Notes under the pieces: generated by a model
What the model saw: the letters and a program-made list of their open reading frames with translations, nothing else
Databases searched by the model: none
What the model was told of the DNA's origin: nothing
From: Corynebacterium sputi DSM 45148
GTDB lineage: Bacteria; Actinomycetota; Actinomycetes; Mycobacteriales; Mycobacteriaceae
Length of the DNA stretch: 64,000 nucleotides
Assembly (NCBI RefSeq): GCF_000427865.1
Contig: NZ_ATYV01000010.1
Coordinates: 1 to 64,000 of the forward strand
Direction of reading: 5' to 3'
In this document: positions 13,651 through 23,049 of the stretch, piece after piece
Position numbering within the stretch: position 1 is the stretch's first letter
Layout of the letters: each line of letters starts with the position of its first letter
Program-made: the position numbers and the translations under genes

Positions 13651-16406
13651 GCGGACTTTTCCGGCGGGCCGTGGGGCTCGTGACAGCAGCCGGGGTGGCT
13701 GGGACGATCGGAGCGCTGGGAGCAGGGACGGCTGCGGCTCAGGGAGTCGACGGACCGATCCCAGTAAATGAGCAGGCCTTTGACAACTTCGCTGCGTGTC
13801 TGCAGGGAGCGAACCAGGAGGGTAGCGACTCTCCGACGGCGGACATCCTCATCGTGATGGACCAGTCTGGTTCCTTGGCTGGCAACCACACCGACGAGTC
13901 GAATGACCCGGATGCGCTGCGTGTGGACGCCGCTTTGGACTTCGCGCGGTCGATGGCCGATTACGCCGACGACTACGGTGCCTCTGTGCGCCTAGCGGTG
14001 TCGGGCTTCGGCGAGACCTATTACCCGGCCGACGGTGGCTGGACTGAGGTCTCCCGTTCCGGTGATGGCACGAACGTCGACGGCACAATCGGCGCCTTCG
14101 AGAACCGCGATGACGACCTGTACACCGACTACCCGCAAGCCCTTGACGGCGCAGCCAACGAGTTCGGCACGGATTCGGCGGACTGCCGCAGCGTGCTGTT
14201 TTTCTCCGATGGTGCTCCGACAGTGGAAAGCGGAGCGGACACCGGCGCGATCATGGCGGACGTGTGCCGCCCGGATGGTCCGGTAGCGCGGCTGCGCGCG
14301 GACGGTGTGCAGGTGTTCACGGTCGGCCTGGCCTCCACGGATGCCGGCGAGACCACTGAGATGCGCCAGACGCTGCCGCAGATCTCCCAGGGGACCGAAT
14401 GCTCGGGCCTCGGTGCGAATGGCGCCCACATCGATGCTGGTGATGCTGGCGCACTTCTTTCCGCTTTCCGACGGATGGTTCCTCAAGGAGCATCCTTCAT
14501 TCAGAACGACGTCCCGATGGGGGAGACCCGCTCCTTCGTCTTGGACAACTCCATTACCGAGGTGAAGCTCGGCGCGGTCCCGGATGGCGGTGACACCTCC
14601 GCGTTTGCCGGGGCCAGCCCGATGCTGATTTCTCCTGATGGACAGGAGCATGTCCTGGAGCCGGGCCCGAACCAGATTGGGGCCACGGAGGTAGTTGTCG
14701 AGGGCAACGAGACCTTCGACGGTGTCTTCGACCTCAGGATGCTCAACGAAGGAGATTGGGCTGGCGAGTGGGCCTTTGGCTATCGGCTCGCGAACCCAGC
14801 AGGCGATGCGTCGTACCGCATGTCGGTTGACGTCTCCCCGGGTCTGCGAATCGCCGTGAACAACAGTGGCGAGAACGGCTTCCTCTCTTACTCGAATCAG
14901 GACACTATCGAGGTCAGCCTGTTGAACCGCGAAGGACAAACCCAGCGTTTCGACGGTCAGGCGAACCTTTTCGCCACTGTCCTTGGCAACGACGGGGCAG
15001 AGATTCCCCTCGGCCCAGTTCCGATGAATATCTCTGAAGGAACCGCACAGGTTCCCCTCGATAACGTGCTTGGTCAGGTATCTGGTGTCCTGAGTCTGCG
15101 AGTGGACATCACCACCGCGGACTTCGGGGACGTTCCTGGCACTCCGCTGACCCCGTTGCTGTTCACCAAGGATGTGTCAGTAACTCCGGCGAATCAGCCG
15201 AGTTTGCCGAACGCGGTCGACGTGACGATTGCAGGCACTGAGACAACTATCGACATTCCCGTCGGGGAGCCAGGGTCGGTGTGGGTCGAGGACGGCGTGC
15301 TGGACATGAATGGAGTTCAGGTCGCTTACTCATCTCCGCACAATTCTCCGGAATCGGCATTGTCTGCCGGTGACGGAACTCTGCCGGTGACCTTCACTTT
15401 GGAGCAGCCGGCAGACACTCCCATCTTGAATCAGTCCATCCCGGTTCAGTGGGAGGGCATTGATGATGCCGGAGTGGGAGAGACGAACGTCGGGTTGCGC
15501 GGCAATGTCCGCTCCGTCGTTGATGCCGGAACCTTTGGTGTCGCGTTCGTCGTGCTGCTGTTGACGGCACTGCTCATTCCGCTGGGAGTCATGTACGCGA
15601 TGAAGGCCCTCACCGGCCGCATCCCGAAGACCCCTGGCATCAACGCCATGGCAATCCCGGTGAAGACCGACGGAGGCAGGGTCCTGCGCACGGACCGTGG
15701 CGGCGAGTTCGACGTCTCCTTCGAAGAGTTCGCGAAAGCCCCGCGCACCGTCTCAAATGGAAAATCTATTGATCTGGCGGGCAACCGAGTTGCAGTGAAG
15801 CTCGGGCTCAGCCCGTTCAGCCCGGCGGTGGCCGTCGCGCAGCATCCGATGTCGATCGCGGATAATGCGGCGACGTCCGGAACCTCGGCACGCCTGCCGC
15901 TGGGAGTGCACAACCACTGGTTCATCACGATGGACCCCGTGCGACATGACCAGATCACAGTGGTGTTGGCTCCGGCGGAGAACGTAACCCGCGAGCAGCT
16001 GGCGAAGATGGTGGACGCGGTGTGCTTGGATGCGGCTGGCCTCATCGAGCAGTTGACCCGCCAGGCGGTGGAGCACCCAACCGGATCCGGCACCGGCCCA
16101 TCGGGAACCTCGGGCGGACGAGGAAAGCGCTCTGACCGCAAGGCACCCAAGAACGCTTCCGCAGCCGAGCCCACCGGAGCTCAGTCGGACTCCACACCGC
16201 CGGGCCCCGCACAATGGGGCACCCCGGACACCCCAGGCTCCGGAGGGCAGGGATTCGGCTCCGGAGCAGGTAGCTTCGGTGCAAGTGACCCCGGTTCTGG
16301 GACCTCTGAGGGCTGGGGCACCGGATATGGTGAGAACCGTGGACGCGAAGACGGCGACGGTTTCGGGGGCTTTGGCTCCCCGGACCAGGGGTTCGGGCCC
16401 CGGTAG
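13647..16406 (+). CDS. Exported, membrane-anchored vWA-domain protein
   Basis: 919 residues. A signal peptide (1-31, ending TAAAQ) is followed by a von Willebrand factor A domain with an intact metal-binding MIDAS: DQSGS at 72-76, with later Thr (LYTDYP) and Asp (FFSDGAPT) ligands. Beta-rich domains follow, then one membrane segment at about 630-652, a cytoplasmic domain of about 150 residues and a Gly/Ser/Phe-rich tail with W-G motifs. The vWA domain should lie outside the membrane and the tail inside. The ATG at 13647 overlaps the previous stop and has GGAG 8 nt upstream; the in-frame start at 13629 is less likely. vWA domains bind proteins through a metal ion; the partner here is unknown. 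Confidence 0.85.
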   Translation: MSGLFRRAVGLVTAAGVAGTIGALGAGTAAAQGVDGPIPVNEQAFDNFAACLQGANQEGSDSPTADILIVMDQSGSLAGNHTDESNDPDALRVDAALDFARSMADYADDYGASVRLAVSGFGETYYPADGGWTEVSRSGDGTNVDGTIGAFENRDDDLYTDYPQALDGAANEFGTDSADCRSVLFFSDGAPTVESGADTGAIMADVCRPDGPVARLRADGVQVFTVGLASTDAGETTEMRQTLPQISQGTECSGLGANGAHIDAGDAGALLSAFRRMVPQGASFIQNDVPMGETRSFVLDNSITEVKLGAVPDGGDTSAFAGASPMLISPDGQEHVLEPGPNQIGATEVVVEGNETFDGVFDLRMLNEGDWAGEWAFGYRLANPAGDASYRMSVDVSPGLRIAVNNSGENGFLSYSNQDTIEVSLLNREGQTQRFDGQANLFATVLGNDGAEIPLGPVPMNISEGTAQVPLDNVLGQVSGVLSLRVDITTADFGDVPGTPLTPLLFTKDVSVTPANQPSLPNAVDVTIAGTETTIDIPVGEPGSVWVEDGVLDMNGVQVAYSSPHNSPESALSAGDGTLPVTFTLEQPADTPILNQSIPVQWEGIDDAGVGETNVGLRGNVRSVVDAGTFGVAFVVLLLTALLIPLGVMYAMKALTGRIPKTPGINAMAIPVKTDGGRVLRTDRGGEFDVSFEEFAKAPRTVSNGKSIDLAGNRVAVKLGLSPFSPAVAVAQHPMSIADNAATSGTSARLPLGVHNHWFITMDPVRHDQITVVLAPAENVTREQLAKMVDAVCLDAAGLIEQLTRQAVEHPTGSGTGPSGTSGGRGKRSDRKAPKNASAAEPTGAQSDSTPPGPAQWGTPDTPGSGGQGFGSGAGSFGASDPGSGTSEGWGTGYGENRGREDGDGFGGFGSPDQGFGPR

Positions 16407-16454
16407 CCGCCGACAAGGTAATCCGAGTTTCATCCAGAGAATTAGGGGATACGA

Positions 16455-19400
16455 ATGCAGAAGTACCTGGTAGTCGGTTGTGGCGGTTCCGGTGCGAAGA
16501 CTCAGGCTTACATGATCGATCAGCTCAAGGCGTACTTGAGGCAGATCGATCCGGAGCGGTCGGAGCTTCCGGCCGCCTGGCAGTTTGTCACGATCGACGT
16601 GCCGATCGTCTCTGAAAAGGGTCCGGACGGCCTGGCGAACGTGCAGCAGACCGGCGGCCAGTACATCAGCATCGGCAGCCAGATGCACTACAACCACTTT
16701 GACCAGGGGCTCTCGCAGCAGCTCGGTCAGGCCGGTGCATTGGGAGAGATCGCTACCTGGGCGCCTCGTCAGCCAGAGCAGCTCAACACTCCCATTTCTG
16801 ATGGCGCTGGTCAGTACCGCGGCATCGGTCGCATGCTCACCATCGGTGACCTAGGCAAGATCCACGCAGGTCTGACTGAGGCGGTCAACCGCTTGACTCT
16901 GGTGGAGACGAACGAGGAGCTCAACCACCTCAACTACCAGATCACCGGCCAATGGGCAGATCACTCGGATGATCAGCCGGTCGTGCTCGTCGTCGGTTCG
17001 ATGGCAGGTGGTTCGGGTGCGTCGATGGCTTTTGACGTCGCAAGGCTCCTGTCCACGATGCCGCTGGTCAAGCCGGCGCACACCGCTGTGTTTATGGTGA
17101 CCCCAGAGATCTTCGGCAACATTTCTGCGGACAAGATGCAGGGCGCCTGGGCCAACTCGCTGGCAATGTTCGGTGAGGCTTTTGCGGCTCAGGTCGGCGC
17201 TGGCGCCTCCCATGACCGTGAGATTTTCCGCGCTACTGGTCTGCAGGCCAGCCCGCAGGACGTCACCTTTGGTCGACTGTTCCCGATTGGCGCCCGCATG
17301 GGCGGTCAGGGTTCGCGGTTTGGTGATGGCTCTGCGAATTCGGTCTACCGTGGCCTCGCCCGCGCGCTTGCGGCACTGATGGCCTCAGAGAAGGCCTCCA
17401 TCGACTTCAAGTCCTACACCTTGGCCAACACCGGCTCCCAAGAAGGCGACCGCTCGGTCCTGGGTTGGGGCACCTCCTCGTGGGACGGCGTCCCGTGGGG
17501 CTCGATGGGATTCGCGCAGCTCTCGATGGGCCGCGACCGGTACGCGGAGTACTCGGCGCAGCGCCTGGCTCGCTCTTCCTTCGACAAACTTCTGCACGGG
17601 CACATGGAAAAGGGTGACGAATCCACCGGTCAGGAACAGCTTCAAAAGCGCCTCAGAGAACGCTTCCCGACGTTCCTTACCAACTCCCTCTACCCCCAAA
17701 ACCTCGGACCGCAGTTTGACCAGAATGCTATGGCGGATTGGGTTGGTCGGATTTTCTCCGGGCATGGCAACCCCGCCGTGCAAGAATCTCAAAGGCAGCT
17801 CTCGGTCATCTTCCCGAACGGTGATGGACAGCGCTCCAATGAGTGGGCAGACATGATTGAGGGCCGCCGTTCCCAGGCGACTCCCGGGGTCGAGGAGGCG
17901 CTGCGCAATGGCGCCTACGACACCGTCCACGCGTACGCCGATGAAATGGCAGACCGCTTTATTGGTTCGGTGGAGCAGGACCTCGCCCGCTACGGAATCC
18001 CGTACGTGGAGGCCTCCGTTCGGTACCTCTCTGAGCAGATCCACGAGTCGATGGAGCCGACCCTCGGTCAATTGATTGATTCTCGCGCCGGGCTCGACCC
18101 CATGGCCCGCAACCCTTTCTATGACCAGAAGCTGCGCGAGCTTGGCACCAAGGCGCAGGTGAAGAACTCCGGGCCGATCCTCCAAGAGATCATCGGCAGC
18201 TTCAGTGGGGGATTCCGCGACTACTTCCTCGTTGAGGTCGCCCGCCGACTGCGGCAGATCCTGGAGGATTTCCGGGTGAATGTGTTGGGTCGGCTGCAGG
18301 CGTCGTTAAGCGCTTTGCATGCAGACCTGGACCGCGCAGCGGACCAGAAGGACGCATCGGTGAACCTCGCGGACGTTGCGACGGACGAGCCGACCGCGTG
18401 GCCGCGCGACGGCGAGGAGAAGATCAACGATCGGTTCCGGGGATCGGCGAACGAGATCGTCATCTCCAATACCGACAAGTTCGCTTCCGATTATGAGGTG
18501 CAGCTGCAAGAAACGATGCGCGTCACCGTCCCTGACCTGCGGACCCTCGATGAAGCGATTTCGACCGCGGTGCGCGAAATCGTCAACGGCGAATGGGACA
18601 CCCAGGGCAGCCAGAAAGCGCCCCAGAACACGGTATGTCCGCCCTCGAATGGCCAGCGCCCGGGCAACCGGACCGGCTGGATCTCCAAGCACCTGACTCT
18701 GCCGACCTCCAGGGGAGGGGAGAGGCGCGAGTCGCGCCCGGCGAACTTCGACATTAAGTTGCGCCCGGAGGACCTGATTGAGCGCTCCCGCATGTGGGTG
18801 CACCGCCCGGCGAAGCCGTTCGCGAACTTCATCGAGGTGGACCTGCGTAGTTACCTGGAGCGCAGCCACGCCGCCAACGACGCCGAGCACGCCGCTCGCG
18901 TCGAACGCCTGCGCAACGCATTCCAGTCGGTGCTCGCCCTGGCCCGTCCCCTGGCTGCGGTGAACACCGAAATGCTCGGTTTGGTCTACGGAGCCGGCAA
19001 GGAGGAGTACCACTACAACTTCTCCGAGATTCCCTTCGAGGCTCTCGCTGCGAAGGATGAGCTGCGCGCCATCATCGAGGCGAATACCACCCGCGACTCC
19101 ACCACGTTGAACACCTTCGACTCTGCGTGCACCACTGACCGCAAGGTCTTCAGCATCGACGTATTCGGCTCGTACCCGAACTACTCGCCAGTGGTGTTCA
19201 GTTCGCTGTTCCCGCACATCGCTCGGGATTGGTCCTCACGCGGCCGCAACAGCACCAGTTTCTGGTCGCAGCGACGCGCCCGTCCGCTGCCGGCTGCCCT
19301 GCCGATGACCGATGTCGAGCGCGAGGCGATGGTCGCCGGCTGGCACGTCGGCATGCTCACCGGTCACGTGTACATCGCGAACCAGGGAAGCAGCGAGGCA

Positions 19401-20096
19401 ACTGTTCATATCTGGGACGAGGGCAACCGAGAATGGGTCGCGTTCCCCAGCCCGATGCTGACTCCGCCGCAGAAATTCTTCGGCACCCAGGACTGGTTGC
19501 CGGCGGTGCTGGAGTCAATCCTCTTGGCGTACGCGCAGATCCAGTCGGTGCCCTCCGGCGGTCGGATTGGTGATTCGCTGCGCCCCTACCGCCTGTTGCG
19601 CGAGCTGTATGACACGGGCCGTACCGGTCCGACCACCGGAGTATTGACCCACGCTGCTGTGGTGAACCTCGCGAATTGGCTTCGCGACGGCAAGGACCCG
19701 CAGACCGGCACCACCCGTCATGGAACGACCATTGACGAGAGGTACGAGGCGGCTAAGAAGCTGCTGCAGGGGACCGTCGGGTACGCCGCGAACTTCGTGC
19801 GTGCCTCTGGGCATTCGACGTTGCCGGGCGCCTCTGTTGAGGCCAAGCCTTTCGCGAACGTCACGGACCGCCGTGTTGCTTCAAAGATGCCGATGTACCG
19901 GGATCTGGCGGATGACGTGGACAAGATGCTCCACGACCTGCTGATCAAGCTCGATGAGGCCAAGCAGGTTGCGCAGAATCCCGTCGCCCAGGGCAACCAG
20001 GGTGGCGTTCCCGGAGATGGCCCCTCCTGGTCCTCTCCCTCGGAGAACGTGGACGCAACGCCACAGCTCCCTCAGTTCGGTGAAGGAATGCTCTGA
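16455..20096 (+). CDS. Giant tubulin-like domain protein
   Basis: 1213 residues, with no membrane segment or signal peptide. The N terminus MQKYLVVGCGGSGAKT carries a GGSGAKT nucleotide-loop motif, and a tubulin/FtsZ-style signature, SMAGGSGASM, lies at about 181-190. Both are as in the bacterial Tubulin_2 ('tubulin-like') family. I expect GTP binding and perhaps assembly, but this is family inference. The rest is mostly helical and of unknown role. It is 48 bp after the vWA gene and its stop overlaps the next start (TGATG). With the GTPase at the end of the operon, the cassette has two NTP-binding proteins. It is far longer than FtsZ, so it is not a cell-division FtsZ paralogue. Confidence 0.85.
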   Translation: MQKYLVVGCGGSGAKTQAYMIDQLKAYLRQIDPERSELPAAWQFVTIDVPIVSEKGPDGLANVQQTGGQYISIGSQMHYNHFDQGLSQQLGQAGALGEIATWAPRQPEQLNTPISDGAGQYRGIGRMLTIGDLGKIHAGLTEAVNRLTLVETNEELNHLNYQITGQWADHSDDQPVVLVVGSMAGGSGASMAFDVARLLSTMPLVKPAHTAVFMVTPEIFGNISADKMQGAWANSLAMFGEAFAAQVGAGASHDREIFRATGLQASPQDVTFGRLFPIGARMGGQGSRFGDGSANSVYRGLARALAALMASEKASIDFKSYTLANTGSQEGDRSVLGWGTSSWDGVPWGSMGFAQLSMGRDRYAEYSAQRLARSSFDKLLHGHMEKGDESTGQEQLQKRLRERFPTFLTNSLYPQNLGPQFDQNAMADWVGRIFSGHGNPAVQESQRQLSVIFPNGDGQRSNEWADMIEGRRSQATPGVEEALRNGAYDTVHAYADEMADRFIGSVEQDLARYGIPYVEASVRYLSEQIHESMEPTLGQLIDSRAGLDPMARNPFYDQKLRELGTKAQVKNSGPILQEIIGSFSGGFRDYFLVEVARRLRQILEDFRVNVLGRLQASLSALHADLDRAADQKDASVNLADVATDEPTAWPRDGEEKINDRFRGSANEIVISNTDKFASDYEVQLQETMRVTVPDLRTLDEAISTAVREIVNGEWDTQGSQKAPQNTVCPPSNGQRPGNRTGWISKHLTLPTSRGGERRESRPANFDIKLRPEDLIERSRMWVHRPAKPFANFIEVDLRSYLERSHAANDAEHAARVERLRNAFQSVLALARPLAAVNTEMLGLVYGAGKEEYHYNFSEIPFEALAAKDELRAIIEANTTRDSTTLNTFDSACTTDRKVFSIDVFGSYPNYSPVVFSSLFPHIARDWSSRGRNSTSFWSQRRARPLPAALPMTDVEREAMVAGWHVGMLTGHVYIANQGSSEATVHIWDEGNREWVAFPSPMLTPPQKFFGTQDWLPAVLESILLAYAQIQSVPSGGRIGDSLRPYRLLRELYDTGRTGPTTGVLTHAAVVNLANWLRDGKDPQTGTTRHGTTIDERYEAAKKLLQGTVGYAANFVRASGHSTLPGASVEAKPFANVTDRRVASKMPMYRDLADDVDKMLHDLLIKLDEAKQVAQNPVAQGNQGGVPGDGPSWSSPSENVDATPQLPQFGEGML

Positions 20097-23032
20097 TGAC
20101 CGATACGACGATTCTCCTCGGCAGCGGCCCCGGTGCCCACGCCGTCCGGTCGAACCTCATCGACCTGGCGACGCTGGGCTTGGTGTCCCGGTTCCACTGG
20201 GTGGACCTGGCTGACCCTGCCGCGGAGATGGAGGTGATCGACCACGACGAGACCGATGGAGTTGTCATCATTCGTCGGGGCGTCGCCGATGCACTGCGCA
20301 CTGCCGCTGGCGGCCGCGTGATGCTAATTGCCCTGGATGAACCAGGCGCACAGGGATCGACGCTCAACGTCTTCTCCCTGACTAGGTGGACCAATGAGAT
20401 CGACAAGGCTCTGACGGAGCCGGTTCGTCGTTTCCACCTGTATCTGCCGCGACTGCCATTGCCGGCACAGGCTCCCGTGGCGATCCCAGGGTGCGCGACG
20501 CTGGTGTTGTCTCCAGAGGACGCTGAATCATCCGCAGGTTCGCGCGAGCGCAAGTACCGCTCAGATGGTCCTGATGAACTGGCCGAATACGCGGCGCCGG
20601 CTCTGGCCAGCCTCGCTGGTCTGTGGGCAGGTGCCGATCGGGCACCGTTGCTAGACGGTTCCGATGGGCCGATGAGCACCGGCGAGCCGGGCAACGTCCG
20701 TTTGATCCGCGTGTTCCACCGCCGCGTGGACACAACCGTGGTTGAGGCCGAGGCCCGTCGACGGACCTTAGACGTCAACGAGCGGATGCCTCAGCCGCTC
20801 CGCTCGGATCACACCCGAGTCATCGCGACTGGGGATGACGACAAGATCACCGAGGCCGTCAGCCGCCGATTCCTGGATCAGGCGTACCGGGACCTGGTGC
20901 ATCAGCCAGCGGAACTTCCGCAGCAGAGGGCACAGCAGGTGCAGGGCTGGAAGGCCTTCACCACGTTCCTGAAGTACTTCTTCCGCAATGCGTTCACGAA
21001 CCCGGCGGACATTCCCGGTAATCAGACCGTGCGCGTCCAGCGAACCTTCGCCCGCGCGGTGCAGCGCACCTTGTACGGCGAGAAGTCCGCCGTTGATGTC
21101 GTCTGCGGGCGCTACGACGGCAGCAGTCCAGCGGTCACGATGGAAGGGCTAGCGCAGGCATCGGGCTCGGTACGCAACAGCATCGCCCATATCGCTACTC
21201 CTGAGGAAGGGCTGCGCCTAGAGGCACCTCCGGAGGCCCCGGGACTGTGGCGTCTGTACGTCAGCACCGCGCTGACCCTGGCGGACGGCACTCCCCGGCA
21301 AGGTCAGATCGGTCCGGTGGATAACCGTGACAACCCGATGATTGTCTCCGCGCCGTATCTCATCGCCGGTGATGTCTCCGATTCTTTTGACGGCTCCCAC
21401 CCGATTCTCAATGAACTTCTCGGTGACCGTCTGGCATCCGGGACCGTGGAACCGTCCGACCCGTACGGCGCCCGCGCCTACGCCAACGCACTGGAATACG
21501 CCTCCCGGCAGACCACCGACCGCTCAGTCATGGAACTGCGTGGACGGTTCAATCAGTGGCGGGACAAGCAGTCCCGGAGTTACTCCTGGCGCGTGGCTGA
21601 GGGACTCATGGGCATCGTCGACGATGCCCAGCGTTCCCTCCGCGAAAGCGCTGAAACCCTCGCGAAACTGCGGGGTGAACTGGAGCAGGTCTCAGGTGCC
21701 GACACCGGCAATGAGGCTCGTCTGCGTAAGACCCTCCGCTGGTTGACTGCACTGTGGGCAGGACTTGTCATCATCATTGGCTACTTCTGCTTCGGTGGCG
21801 GCGGACCCTTTGGTTACCGGATTCCCCCGGGGTGGCTGTACAACGCTGTCACTAGCGGCACCGGGGAGCGCTGGGCCGGACTGCACTGGGGTTGGGGCTT
21901 GTCTGGAATCTTCCTGACGACGGTGGTGATCCTCATCGTCCAAATGAACGTCTTCGCCAAGGCCAAGCGGGAAGAACACGACCGCACTGCATGGATCACC
22001 CTGTTGGAGAACCAGGTCGACACCGCCGAGCGGAACTTCAGCGGGTCGGTGGTCTCTATGGAGGCAGCAACTCAGGCCTACTTCCAGCACCAGTGTTGGA
22101 GCGCATTTATCGCGCGGGCGGTCTCGCGTCCGTTCGGCGATGACCTGGATACCTCGACGCCTCTCTCCATCCCGCATGCGGGAATGCCTAGGTCCACCGT
22201 CTTGGCTGAAGCAACTCCTGACGAGCAGGACATCAACTCCGCCGTCAACACTCTTCGCGACACTGTGTTCCAGCCGAACTGGGCACAGGTCTCGTTCGAC
22301 TCGCTGCTGGAGTCGGGTTTGCATGAGGCTCGAGTACGCAATGAGTACCTCGCAGAGAACCCCTCTGACCTCTACGGAAAGCGTGGCGACGGAAACTCCC
22401 CGCTGGTCCGACTGAAGGATCGGGCGTTGCGCTCTGATGTGCGCCGCTCGGGAGTGGCAGATGAGGCATGGTCCGAGGCATTGCGGAGCCTCTCGACGGA
22501 CCCGACCGCTGCAGGTCTGCGAACGAAACTTCAGGTCTGGGAGGACGGTCAGCAACGACCGGTGACCTCCACCGAGCTGTTCCAGGGTATCGAAGGCGAT
22601 GCCAATGACGTCTTCGCCGAGTGGGCTCTCTCTGCTGCGGGCGCACGCACCGGCGGCACCGCAGTCGACCCGGAGATGACCACCGTCTACCGGCAGCCGT
22701 CCGCGGACGCGGGAACCTTCTCGACGCTTTCGCAGTCAATGACCCACGTTCAGGTAGGACGCTCCACCTACGGTGGCAATCTCAGCGCATCCGGTCAGGA
22801 CACCGATGATGGTGTTCCGTCACTGCCGGAAGCGCCGAGTTGGAATCTCGGCCCGGCCGAGACCCAGCCCGCTAGCGATCCGTGGGAAGCGCCGTCGCCG
22901 TATTCCACTGACGTGCCAGCTGCTCCCGACGCCCCGAAGGCGCCCCCGACATCCCCATCCTGGGGCGAACCGTCGACCGACTCTGCCGGATGGGGTTTCC
23001 CCGACGCCGGTAAGCACCACCGTCCAGAGTGA
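20096..23032 (+). CDS. Large two-TM protein of the vWA/tubulin-like cassette
   Basis: 978 residues of unknown family. The N terminus (ILLGSGPGAHAVRSNLIDLA) has a glycine-rich turn like a nucleotide-binding fold. Two membrane segments lie at about 549-566 and 601-619, with a short outward loop between them, so most of the protein is cytoplasmic. The last 80 residues are Pro/Ser-rich and carry W motifs (DPWEAP, SWGEP, GWGFP). The start overlaps the tubulin-like stop by one base, implying translational coupling and probably equal amounts. By context it may anchor the tubulin-like protein to the membrane; nothing in the sequence proves it. Confidence 0.75.
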   Translation: MTDTTILLGSGPGAHAVRSNLIDLATLGLVSRFHWVDLADPAAEMEVIDHDETDGVVIIRRGVADALRTAAGGRVMLIALDEPGAQGSTLNVFSLTRWTNEIDKALTEPVRRFHLYLPRLPLPAQAPVAIPGCATLVLSPEDAESSAGSRERKYRSDGPDELAEYAAPALASLAGLWAGADRAPLLDGSDGPMSTGEPGNVRLIRVFHRRVDTTVVEAEARRRTLDVNERMPQPLRSDHTRVIATGDDDKITEAVSRRFLDQAYRDLVHQPAELPQQRAQQVQGWKAFTTFLKYFFRNAFTNPADIPGNQTVRVQRTFARAVQRTLYGEKSAVDVVCGRYDGSSPAVTMEGLAQASGSVRNSIAHIATPEEGLRLEAPPEAPGLWRLYVSTALTLADGTPRQGQIGPVDNRDNPMIVSAPYLIAGDVSDSFDGSHPILNELLGDRLASGTVEPSDPYGARAYANALEYASRQTTDRSVMELRGRFNQWRDKQSRSYSWRVAEGLMGIVDDAQRSLRESAETLAKLRGELEQVSGADTGNEARLRKTLRWLTALWAGLVIIIGYFCFGGGGPFGYRIPPGWLYNAVTSGTGERWAGLHWGWGLSGIFLTTVVILIVQMNVFAKAKREEHDRTAWITLLENQVDTAERNFSGSVVSMEAATQAYFQHQCWSAFIARAVSRPFGDDLDTSTPLSIPHAGMPRSTVLAEATPDEQDINSAVNTLRDTVFQPNWAQVSFDSLLESGLHEARVRNEYLAENPSDLYGKRGDGNSPLVRLKDRALRSDVRRSGVADEAWSEALRSLSTDPTAAGLRTKLQVWEDGQQRPVTSTELFQGIEGDANDVFAEWALSAAGARTGGTAVDPEMTTVYRQPSADAGTFSTLSQSMTHVQVGRSTYGGNLSASGQDTDDGVPSLPEAPSWNLGPAETQPASDPWEAPSPYSTDVPAAPDAPKAPPTSPSWGEPSTDSAGWGFPDAGKHHRPE

Positions 23033-23049
23033 CCCGGATAAGGAACAAG

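Noticed and set aside
16455..20096. Tubulin-like gene as an ftsZ paralogue
   Set aside because: It is about three times the length of FtsZ and only the nucleotide-loop motifs match. The ftsZ gene context (division cluster) is absent.
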